Shown here: positions 15,461 through 23,178 of the stretch, in pieces
Numbering within the stretch: the stretch's first letter is position 1
Layout: the number at the start of each line of letters is the position of its first letter
Source of the DNA: an uncultured Bacteroidales bacterium
GTDB taxonomy: Bacteria > Bacteroidota > Bacteroidia > Bacteroidales > Paludibacteraceae
Assembly (NCBI GenBank): GCA_902779705.1
Contig: CACZCR010000001.1
Location: 1 to 64,000, forward strand
Length of the DNA: 64,000 nucleotides
Reading direction: 5' to 3'
The notes under the pieces: generated by a model
Databases searched by the model: none
The model's input: only the letters and a program-made list of their open reading frames with translations
What the model was told of the DNA's origin: nothing
Position numbers and translations under genes: made by a program

Positions 15461-18400
15461 ATGCTCCGTCGTGTCCATAGCATCATCATCCTTTTTGCAC
15501 TCCTTGTCGGAAGTGCAGGGATAAACTATGTGCAGGCGGCGAAGGTGGTCCTCACGGTGAGAGCCAATAATGGCGCGTATGGAAAAGTGCGAATTGCGAA
15601 TAATGCGTGGTCGGGCACCAACGGACAGGTGCAGATCGCCACAACGAGTGGAACATCTGTTCAGATATCTGCTCAGGCGAATACCGGCTATCGCTTCTCC
15701 AAATGGAATGACAATAACACCAGTGCAACACGTACGATCAAGGTTCCTACAACCAATACTACCTACACGGCGACGTTCGTCGTGGCTACCTATACGCTGA
15801 CGGTGAGTTCCAATAACACCAACTACGGTACGGTGACAGGTGGTGGTACGTATAACCACGGAGCGTCGGCTACATTGACGGCGACGCCGAAGACCGGTTA
15901 CCATTTTGTGCAGTGGAGCGACGGCAATACCAATGCGACACGTACTATCAGTAACATTACCGCCAATGCGACTTATACCGCAACCTTTGCCATCAATACG
16001 TATACGCTGACTGTTACCTCCAATAATACCAACTATGGTACGGTGACCGGCGGCGGAACGTATAATCACGGAGCGACGGCCAATCTGACCGCTACGCCAA
16101 AGACCGGCTACCATTTCGTCAAGTGGAGCGACAACAACACAAATGCTTCCCGTTCTATAACGGTAACGGCAGCTGCTACTTATACAGCAACGTTTGCTAT
16201 CAATACCTATACCATCACGGCTACCTCCGCGAATACATCAATGGGAACGGTGACTGGCGGCGGCACATATAACTATGGCGCATCGGCTACGCTGACGGCT
16301 ACGCCCAAGACGGGTTATCATTTCGTCAAGTGGAGCGATAACGTTACATCCGCCACACGTACAATCAGTAATATCAAAGCCAATGCGACCTATACGGCAA
16401 CGTTTGCTATAAACACCTATACAATTACATTCAAGAACGGTAACACAACCTTGCAGACCTTGACGGTTAATCATGGCGTCAAGCCGAGTTATACAGGTTC
16501 GACACCGACCAAAGCACAAACGGCGCAATATACCTATACCTTCAGCGGCTGGAGTCCGACGGTTGTGGCTGCGACAGCCAATGCTACCTATACGGCGCAG
16601 TTTAGTAGTACCTTGCGGAAATATACCATCACGGTGGCATCCAATAACAGTGAGATGGGATATGCGCAAATGACATATATTGATCCTGTTTCTCAGGGAA
16701 CTTCTACTTACGCGAATACCAGTCATGCCTTTAACTATGGAGACCAACTCACACTGACGGCATATCCTTCTGATTGTGCCCATTTCGTAAAGTGGAGCGA
16801 CAATAGTACTGAAAAAACACGTACGGTAACGGTCACCGGCACCAAGACCTACACCGCCACCTTTGCAGCAGACACTTACAGCGGCACCTGCGGCGCGGCA
16901 GGCAATGAGGCTAACGTACAGTGGTCGCTTAATATGTGTACGTTAGCATTCACCATTACCGGAACAGGAGATATGATGAACTATTCCGGTTCTAATGCGC
17001 CTTGGTATCCTTACAGAGGATTCATCACATCCGTCACGATCGCCAACTCTGTCACCAGCATTGGAAACTATGCTTTCTATTATTGTTCAAATATGAAGTC
17101 TGTGTCCATGGGAACCGGTGTTACCAGCATTGGCGACTATGCGTTCTATGAATGTAACAATTTGACATCTATTACTATAGGAAATCATGTTACCAGCATT
17201 GGAAGCAGTGCTTTCTTAAACTGTTCCCGTCTAACTTCCATAACCATTCCCCCATCCGTCACCTCAATACGTAATAACGCTTTCTATGGCTGTAATGCGA
17301 TGGAGTCGCTTTATATCACCAATTTAGCGGCATGGTGTAACATCAGTTTTGGTTCATCCTCTTCATCTCCATTCGCCCGTAATAACTACTATAACTCTGA
17401 AGGTGGCGGGAATCTGTATGTGAATGGAACTAAAGTCACGACTTTAACCATCCCGAACGGCATTACAGAAATCCCGGATTATGCTTTCTTGGGCTTTGCA
17501 GGTATCACGGACATTCAGTTTAATCAGACAAAAACTATAGGTGATTTTGCCTTTGCCTGCTGTCTTGGTGTTACCAACGTTACCATTCCGGAGGGGGTAA
17601 CTACGATTGGGAACAACGCTTTCGCCTATTGCCCCCATATGCTGTCAATGTCTATTCCGGTATCAGTAACGTCTTTGGGGTCATCGATGATGTATAATTG
17701 TCAGGCACTAACGGATATTTATGTGCCGTGGACGGAGGATATACCTGTTTGGCCATCCAGTTTCACCAGTAAATCTCCGCAGTCGAGTATCACCCTCCAT
17801 GTGCCGACCTGTATGCAGACGCTCTACACCGGAGGTTGGGCTAACTATACCATAGATGGCGAAACGGAAGACCGCGCCGTATCGATCGCTACCAACAACG
17901 CTACCTATGGTCTGGTACAATACAACGACGAGACACCGGTGCCCTCAATCGAAAAGCAGTTGTCGTGTATAACAACGTTCACAGTGACGGCTGTTCCTGC
18001 CGAAGGATGCCATTTCGTAGAATGGAGCGATGGATTGATCTATAGTACACGTCAAATTAGCAATTTATCGAACGATACTGCCTTGACCGCCTTGTTTGGT
18101 CCGGGTGTACCACCGGAGATCTACGATGATCAAGCAGGTACTCTTCAGCAAGGAGCCCTGTCGGGTGCATTCTCTGTGTCTGCGACTCAAGTGGTGTATT
18201 TCTCGCGAGGACCGCTACAGTTCAACTCTACTTTAGGTACGCACGAGTGCGCAGACGGAACTACCAAGCCCGGCACATGGCGTTTTGCCGAGCACCAATA
18301 CGATGTGGTGGGAGATTTGAGTACCGGCAATGTATATGAGAACGGCGTTAAGTGCTCCAACAACTTGGCTTCGGCCACCTATACGGGCTGGCAGGATATG

Positions 18401-20095
18401 TATTGTTGGGGCGCAAGTGGCTATAACGGCATCGAGCCGTATAAGGCCAACAGACCATCAACCACTTCTATCGCCGGCACCAACTACGACTGGGGTGTCT
18501 ATAATGCCATCAGCAATGGCGGTAATACCCCCGGCCTATGGCGCACGCCTACCAGAACCGAATGGGATTATATGTTCAACCAGCGTCCTAATGCCAAGCA
18601 GCTGAATGCTCCGGCTGTGGTAGAAGGGATGTATGGTCTGGTGGTGCTGCCCGACGATTGGGAAGCTCCCGTAGGACTGAATCTGGTGACCAACTCCACA
18701 CAATACTACACCGACAATGTCTTCACCGCAGCACAATGGCAGGAGATGGAAAACGCAGGTGCGGTGTTTATTCCGGGAGGAGGATGGTTCTCATGGGGTT
18801 CTAACACGTGGGGTTCTCACTTTGCCAATACCGGCGAATTATGGGCTTCGACAGGTAGTAGTACCTCTTCTCAGCACGATGTGCAGTGGGGGAATGACAG
18901 GCAAGCTTATTTAAGTGCCAGTAGCACCCATGTATTGGAGCAACTGCGTCTGGTGTCCGATTTTGGTGGATATACTAAAGTGCGTTTTGTAGGCATAGAT
19001 AGCCATGGGGACAAGTTTGTTATCGCCTATATCTATGTGCCTTATGGCGCCACACCCGTGCCGCCCGAAGTGCCGGAACGCGAGTGCTATACCTTCGCCG
19101 GTTGGGATCGAACCATCACACCCGTAACCGGTCGTGTGACAACTTATACGGCGCAATATGAGGATCTAATTTATTCCGGCACATGTGGCGCAGATGGCGA
19201 CAACCTAACATGGACACTAAACGCATGTGACAGTACCCTCATCATCAGCGGAACGGGCGCAATGGCGAATTATCCGGCATTGAATATGCCATGGAAAGAT
19301 TATAGAACATCCATTACATCTGTTATCATCTCCGATGGCGTCACGACTATCGGAGCATATGCGTTCAGTGGTTGTTCGCATCTAACTTCTCTGACCGTTC
19401 CTTCGTCTCTCACCTCTGTGGGGCAGAATGCATTTACCAGTTGTTGGGCGATGGAGTCGGTCTATATCTCCGATCTGGAGGCATGGTGCAACATCGATTT
19501 TGGTACATACGACTCTTCCCCGTTCAGCCGCAATGGTTACCTTATTTATGTGGGAGGCGGAGACCTGTATGTGAATGGAACCAAAGTGACAACCTTGACT
19601 ATCCCGGACGGTGTTACGGAAATTAAGAATCATGCTTTCTACGGTTTCGCAGGTATTACGTCCATTGATTTCAATCAGGTTACCTCTATAGGCAATGAGG
19701 CATTCAATGGGTGTCACGGTTTGAGTGAAGTCACTATTCCGGAAGGCGTGACAGCAATCGGGCAATACGGATTCTCGTATTGTTCCCATCTGCAGTCTAT
19801 ATCGATACCGGCATCGGTATCCTCTTTGGGAACCTCGATGCTGGCGGCCAATAATATGCTGACGGATATCCATGTGCATTGGACGGAGAATATACCGGCT
19901 TGGCCGGAAAATTTCACCAAGAAAAACCCGCAGTCGAGTATTACCCTTCATATACCGTGTGCAGCGATAGAATTATACCAAGACGCAGATGGTTGGAAAG
20001 ACTATACCATCGAAGGCGAAGGCGGACCATTTACCGTCACCGTGCAAGCCGAAGACCCCATCATGGGCGATGTAAGTATTACGGTGAACCCGTAA
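15461..20095 (+). CDS. 1544-aa secreted protein: InlB-type repeats, BspA-like LRRs, FISUMP-like module; ends in half a repeat
   Basis: A signal peptide (residues 1-27, ending YVQAA) is followed by about six divergent InlB-type beta repeats (28-470; core GYHFVKWSDxxTxATRT and TYTATFA). Next come a BspA-like LRR block (472-800; VTSIGDYAFYECNNLTSI), another beta repeat (805-883), a FISUMP-like module (about 897-1185; GLWRTPTRTEWDYMFN), an InlB-like segment (GWDRTITPVTG) and a second LRR block (1237-1520). The last 21 residues (FTVTVQAEDPIMGDVSITVN plus P) are only the first strands of another InlB-type repeat. The protein stops where 'GGxYxHGASATLTATP' would follow. No T9SS sorting domain is present. 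The missing part appears at the N-terminus of the next secreted protein. Likely role: large adhesin held in a multi-protein chain. Confidence 0.88.
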   Translation: MLRRVHSIIILFALLVGSAGINYVQAAKVVLTVRANNGAYGKVRIANNAWSGTNGQVQIATTSGTSVQISAQANTGYRFSKWNDNNTSATRTIKVPTTNTTYTATFVVATYTLTVSSNNTNYGTVTGGGTYNHGASATLTATPKTGYHFVQWSDGNTNATRTISNITANATYTATFAINTYTLTVTSNNTNYGTVTGGGTYNHGATANLTATPKTGYHFVKWSDNNTNASRSITVTAAATYTATFAINTYTITATSANTSMGTVTGGGTYNYGASATLTATPKTGYHFVKWSDNVTSATRTISNIKANATYTATFAINTYTITFKNGNTTLQTLTVNHGVKPSYTGSTPTKAQTAQYTYTFSGWSPTVVAATANATYTAQFSSTLRKYTITVASNNSEMGYAQMTYIDPVSQGTSTYANTSHAFNYGDQLTLTAYPSDCAHFVKWSDNSTEKTRTVTVTGTKTYTATFAADTYSGTCGAAGNEANVQWSLNMCTLAFTITGTGDMMNYSGSNAPWYPYRGFITSVTIANSVTSIGNYAFYYCSNMKSVSMGTGVTSIGDYAFYECNNLTSITIGNHVTSIGSSAFLNCSRLTSITIPPSVTSIRNNAFYGCNAMESLYITNLAAWCNISFGSSSSSPFARNNYYNSEGGGNLYVNGTKVTTLTIPNGITEIPDYAFLGFAGITDIQFNQTKTIGDFAFACCLGVTNVTIPEGVTTIGNNAFAYCPHMLSMSIPVSVTSLGSSMMYNCQALTDIYVPWTEDIPVWPSSFTSKSPQSSITLHVPTCMQTLYTGGWANYTIDGETEDRAVSIATNNATYGLVQYNDETPVPSIEKQLSCITTFTVTAVPAEGCHFVEWSDGLIYSTRQISNLSNDTALTALFGPGVPPEIYDDQAGTLQQGALSGAFSVSATQVVYFSRGPLQFNSTLGTHECADGTTKPGTWRFAEHQYDVVGDLSTGNVYENGVKCSNNLASATYTGWQDMYCWGASGYNGIEPYKANRPSTTSIAGTNYDWGVYNAISNGGNTPGLWRTPTRTEWDYMFNQRPNAKQLNAPAVVEGMYGLVVLPDDWEAPVGLNLVTNSTQYYTDNVFTAAQWQEMENAGAVFIPGGGWFSWGSNTWGSHFANTGELWASTGSSTSSQHDVQWGNDRQAYLSASSTHVLEQLRLVSDFGGYTKVRFVGIDSHGDKFVIAYIYVPYGATPVPPEVPERECYTFAGWDRTITPVTGRVTTYTAQYEDLIYSGTCGADGDNLTWTLNACDSTLIISGTGAMANYPALNMPWKDYRTSITSVIISDGVTTIGAYAFSGCSHLTSLTVPSSLTSVGQNAFTSCWAMESVYISDLEAWCNIDFGTYDSSPFSRNGYLIYVGGGDLYVNGTKVTTLTIPDGVTEIKNHAFYGFAGITSIDFNQVTSIGNEAFNGCHGLSEVTIPEGVTAIGQYGFSYCSHLQSISIPASVSSLGTSMLAANNMLTDIHVHWTENIPAWPENFTKKNPQSSITLHIPCAAIELYQDADGWKDYTIEGEGGPFTVTVQAEDPIMGDVSITVNP

Positions 20096-20130
20096 ATTTG
20101 ATATTTGAAATTTGATATTTGAAATTTTTT
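20096..20130 (+). repeat. two-copy 14-bp tandem repeat between chain genes
   Basis: TTTGATATTTGAAA is present twice in tandem just after the stop codon of the 1544-aa gene, followed by an AT-rich leader to the ATG at 20165. The interval contains several stops in the frame shared by both genes, so read-through is not expected. Confidence 0.6.
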
Positions 20131-20164
20131 AAAATATTAACAATAATTAACACACCAAATTATT

Positions 20165-20677
20165 ATGAAAAAATTATTCGTAGTGCTCTGCGCAAGCCTG
20201 GTATGCGCTGTAAACGCTTTTGCTCAAGCAAGTGACAGCAAGAATGTAGATTGTGACGGAAGTGTAACCATCACCGCTACTCCGAAAGCCGGTTTCCACT
20301 TCGTTCAATGGAACGACGGTAGCACCGAAGCGACCCGTACGATCGCGAACATCAAGGAAGCGAAGAGTTTCACGGCTACTTTCGCAGCCGACGAAACGGT
20401 TGTTGACCCATCTATCGACCCGGGTGTTGACTTCCCGGTTGCTCACGGTACGACATTGCACCTCACTCCGCACACCGATGACGACTGTTTGGAGTTCGAC
20501 CACTGGAGCGACATCACCGATCCGACCGATCCGAACTATGCAATCGTGCCGCGTGACTTCGAGTACAACGGTGTACTGCCGACCTTCACCGCAGTCTTCA
20601 AGACCAAGACCTACAACGTAACAGTTAACGCGGATGACGCTACCCACGGTGACGTAACTGTGACGGTGATACCGTAA
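20165..20677 (+). CDS. 170-aa secreted connector with half-repeats at both ends
   Basis: A signal peptide (MKKLFVVLCASLVCAVNAFA) leads directly into the second part of an InlB-type beta repeat (VDCDGSVTITATPKAGFHFV, then QWNDGSTEATRTI and SFTATFAADE), without its first strands. An acidic linker (VVDPSIDPGVDFP) joins to a second C-terminal-type half (HGTTLHLTPHTDDD, LEFDHWSDI, FTAVF). The last 20 residues (YNVTVNADDATHGDVTVTVI plus P) are again only the first strands of a repeat. The layout mirrors the end of the upstream protein and the start of the downstream one. It looks like an adaptor whose open ends are completed by its neighbours. No sorting domain and no catalytic motif were seen. Confidence 0.85.
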   Translation: MKKLFVVLCASLVCAVNAFAQASDSKNVDCDGSVTITATPKAGFHFVQWNDGSTEATRTIANIKEAKSFTATFAADETVVDPSIDPGVDFPVAHGTTLHLTPHTDDDCLEFDHWSDITDPTDPNYAIVPRDFEYNGVLPTFTAVFKTKTYNVTVNADDATHGDVTVTVIP

Positions 20678-20680
20678 AGG

Positions 20681-20790
20681 GTTTGAAATCGTTTGAGATG
20701 GTTTGAAATGGTTTGAGATGGTTTGAAATGGTTTGAAATCGTTTGAGATGGTTTGAAATCGTTTGAGATGGTTTGAAATGGTTTGAAATA
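20681..20790 (+). repeat. 10-bp tandem repeat, 11 copies (GTTTGARATS)
   Basis: Eleven uninterrupted 10-bp units run from 20681 to 20790, differing only at the seventh and last bases. They begin 3 bp after the stop of the connector gene and end 60 bp before the GTG start of the next gene. A change of one unit would shift spacing by about one helical turn. GTTTGA is complementary to the TCAAAC motif of the following repeat. Confidence 0.9.
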
Positions 20791-20796
20791 GTTAAC

Positions 20797-20844
20797 AACC
20801 TCAAACGCGAAGCGTCAAACAACCTCAAACGCGAAGCATCAAAC
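20797..20844 (+). repeat. 24-bp tandem repeat, 2 copies
   Basis: Two 24-bp units differ at one base, each with two TCAAAC motifs and GCGAAGC. They lie between the 10-bp array and the GTG start at 20851. Pairing of TCAAAC with upstream GTTTGA in the transcript is possible. Confidence 0.85.
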
Positions 20845-20850
20845 AACATT

Positions 20851-21630
20851 GTGAAGCGTAGGCTTCTATACATATTATTCTTAGCACTCGCTGTGCCGAT
20901 ATGGGCCATTGAAGTGCCGTGTGGAACGTGGATCGAACTACGGGCTAACACCTCTGTCGAAGACTGGCATTTTGACCATTGGAACGATGGAGACACCTCC
21001 GCTGTGCGACTAGTCGAAGTGACTGCCGATGCCCACTATGTGGCGTACTTTGCGCCTAACTGTCGGGACTATCCGGTACTACCTGTCGTCACACTCTATG
21101 ACTGGCTCATCATGCTCGATGTGCGGACAATCAATACGATGGGGTATTACTTCGGCGAAGAGGATGTGACCTGGTATCGTGTGCGTGGTGCACCGGATAA
21201 ACTGACCGACGGAGCGTCCGCCGATGATGAACGGATGGGAACTGGCTATTCGCTCACCATCGATAGGTCCTTCTTGGGCACAGGCGATTACTACGCTTCT
21301 GTCGATGTCAGTGGAAGTCCGTCAGGTGTACTGTGTACTGACCTGATGCGGTCACTCATCGTTCACTATGCCTCTTCGGCCAGACCGGCTCCGCCTTTGC
21401 TGGAGCCTACTATGGTACGACCTTGTGAACAGCAACGACTGCTCAGGCTCGATCCTAATTTCCCGACAACCGTCACTGTCTACGACGTTGCCGGACACCT
21501 GCTGCAGACCCTAACTGCTGACTATGCGGAACGAATCGAACTGCAAGCCCAACCTGTCGCAGGCTGCTATCAAGTAGTCGTCCAAAACGGCGAACAACGA
21601 ACTGTCCTACGGTATATAGTTGTCCAATGA
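20851..21630 (+). CDS. 259-aa secreted protein starting with half an InlB-type repeat, degenerate T9SS-like end
   Basis: GTG at 20851 is chosen because it gives a standard signal peptide (MKRRLLYILFLALAVPIWA); the frame is open further upstream only through the repeat arrays. The mature N-terminus (IEVPCGTWIELRAN, WHFDHWNDGDTSAVRLVEV, YVAYFAPN) is the second part of an InlB-type repeat, whose first strands match the end of the 170-aa connector. A beta-rich middle follows. The last 70 residues (VTVYDVAGHLLQTLTADYAE, then GCYQVVVQNGEQRTVLRYIV) look like a diverged T9SS type A sorting domain lacking the usual PNP motif. It could be the cell-surface anchor of the chain. The stop overlaps the next ATG (ATGA). 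Confidence 0.8.
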   Translation: MKRRLLYILFLALAVPIWAIEVPCGTWIELRANTSVEDWHFDHWNDGDTSAVRLVEVTADAHYVAYFAPNCRDYPVLPVVTLYDWLIMLDVRTINTMGYYFGEEDVTWYRVRGAPDKLTDGASADDERMGTGYSLTIDRSFLGTGDYYASVDVSGSPSGVLCTDLMRSLIVHYASSARPAPPLLEPTMVRPCEQQRLLRLDPNFPTTVTVYDVAGHLLQTLTADYAERIELQAQPVAGCYQVVVQNGEQRTVLRYIVVQ

Positions 21631-22580
21631 AAATAGAAAGAATCATACATAGTGTAGTAGTGTTGGTAATGGCACTCCTTTCGCCATTCGCCATTCACCT
21701 TTCGCCCTTATCGGCACAAACCTCCATGCTCTCGATTGGTGTGCGTGGCGGTGGGCATACCTATCTGCCTACTGCTGCGGTCGGAGCAGCCGGAGATGTG
21801 CAACCGAGCATAGGTGTCACAGGATCATTAGACCTGCGTTATTCTCTCTATGGATGTTTGGCCAACAGATTGGGAATAGGCCTTACTGTGGGCGCAGGAG
21901 TCGGATACGGCGAAGCCGGCATCAAAGGAACGAATACCGATCAGTATACCAACTCCGATTATCTGGGCAATACGATAGACTATACTATCCATTCTGCTTT
22001 CATCCAAAAAGACCGATTTACCAAAGTCGACCTGTCTCTGCTCTTAGCACTCTATTTGGGTAACTTCACCGTTAATATCGGTCCGCGTTGGATGATGCCG
22101 TTTGTCTCCTCGTCGTCCTTCACTATCCAATCGGCTGACATTGATGCCTACTATCCGCTCTATGATGTGCATGTGACCAATCAACTCATCACCGGCAAAC
22201 TGGAGACACCCTACACCCAATCCGTCACCCCGACCTTGCCGCAACAAAACATCCTTATGGCTATGGAGCTCGGCTATGAGTGGTATCTGAACGAGATTAC
22301 CTGTCTGGGCCTACAAGCCTTTGCCGATATAGCTGTCTGGAACCGACAATCCACTAATCCGTTAACCACTAATCCGCTGATTCAAGTGGCACCTATTACT
22401 GATGTGTCGAATCCCGTTCCGGCCGTTACTGTCAATCCGGCTGCCAATCTCACAGTCAGCAAACGCTATCTGGATTTTGGTGTTCGTATCTACTACGCGT
22501 TCTCCTTCTCATCTACGCGCGAGACGCGACGTAAAATACCACGCGACACCCGCCTACACCACAACCGTATCCTCTATTAA
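21627..22580 (+). CDS. outer-membrane beta-barrel protein
   Basis: 317 aa. A long signal peptide (to SPLSAQ, about residue 31) is followed by alternating aromatic/glycine strands typical of an outer-membrane barrel (MLSIGVRGGGHTYLP, LGIGLTVGAGVGYGEAG, KVDLSLLLALYLGNFTVNIG, YLDFGVRIYYAFSF). It lacks the OmpA peptidoglycan-binding domain. The end is basic (RETRRKIPRDTRLHHNRILY). It overlaps the preceding secreted protein by 4 bp, so the two are translationally coupled. The barrel may be the membrane partner of the 15461-21630 chain. It is not recognisable as PorP/SprF by eye; a generic barrel call is safest. Confidence 0.82.
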   Translation: MKIERIIHSVVVLVMALLSPFAIHLSPLSAQTSMLSIGVRGGGHTYLPTAAVGAAGDVQPSIGVTGSLDLRYSLYGCLANRLGIGLTVGAGVGYGEAGIKGTNTDQYTNSDYLGNTIDYTIHSAFIQKDRFTKVDLSLLLALYLGNFTVNIGPRWMMPFVSSSSFTIQSADIDAYYPLYDVHVTNQLITGKLETPYTQSVTPTLPQQNILMAMELGYEWYLNEITCLGLQAFADIAVWNRQSTNPLTTNPLIQVAPITDVSNPVPAVTVNPAANLTVSKRYLDFGVRIYYAFSFSSTRETRRKIPRDTRLHHNRILY

Positions 22581-22634
22581 TATGCCCCAAATTCCGGCAT
22601 TATGTATTGAATTTCATTCAATCCAACGAAAAAA

Positions 22635-22677
22635 TTGCACATAAATTTGCGTATGTGCAATATTTTACGTATCTTTG
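22635..22677 (+). promoter_or_regulatory. promoter of yhcH-like/glgB genes with a perfect 9-bp dyad over -33
   Basis: TTTG at 22646-22649 and TATCTTTG at 22670-22677 are 20 bp apart. TTGCACATA (22635-22643) and TATGTGCAA (22652-22660) form a perfect inverted repeat around the -33 box. The dyad and spacing closely match 1356-1398, and the shared core is TTGCGTAYGTGCA. Confidence 0.7.
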
Positions 22678-22719
22678 TAGCCCATTTTATAAAGTGGCGA
22701 AAAATTAAATCACACAGAT

Positions 22720-23175
22720 ATGATTATTGACAAATTAGAAAACGCAGATTGGTACTACGAAAGTGTACCCGGTTTCGAACAATTCATGGAGTTTTTCAAC
22801 AACAACGACCTTGAAGAACTCCCGGCTTGCAAACTCTATCTCGACGGACAAGACCTGTATGTCAACATCGTTGACTTCAAAGGCAAAGAGGAATCTAAAT
22901 GTCGCATGGAAGCCCACAAAGACTACCTCGACATCCAAATTCCGCTCGGCGATGACGAGATCATGGGATGGAAATCGCAAGTAGATTGCGAAGAGGTGAC
23001 ACAGGATTATGACGAAGGCAAAGACGTAGAGTTCTATGGCGACAAAGCTACTGTCAAATTCGTTGTGCCCAAAGGACATTTCGCTGTCTTCTTCCCCTCC
23101 GATGCACACCAGCCTGGTATAGCACCGGGCAAAGAGTACCGTAAACTGATTGTCAAATCGAAAGTGAACAGATAA
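22720..23175 (+). CDS. YhcH/YjgK/YiaL family protein (DUF386)
   Basis: 151 aa, the usual length of the family. Conserved features visible are EAHKDYLDIQIPLGDDEIMG in the middle, PKGHFAVFFPSDAHQPGI near residues 120-138, and a final KLIVKSKVN strand. The histidines in these motifs line the metal-containing cupin-like cavity known from family structures. Members are linked to sialic acid, xylulose and other sugar pathways (the E. coli and Haemophilus relatives), but the reaction is poorly defined. It is only 3 bp from glgB, so the two are almost certainly co-transcribed from the promoter at 22646-22677. It might act on an anomeric or amino sugar. Confidence 0.92.
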   Translation: MIIDKLENADWYYESVPGFEQFMEFFNNNDLEELPACKLYLDGQDLYVNIVDFKGKEESKCRMEAHKDYLDIQIPLGDDEIMGWKSQVDCEEVTQDYDEGKDVEFYGDKATVKFVVPKGHFAVFFPSDAHQPGIAPGKEYRKLIVKSKVNR

Positions 23176-23178
23176 CAC

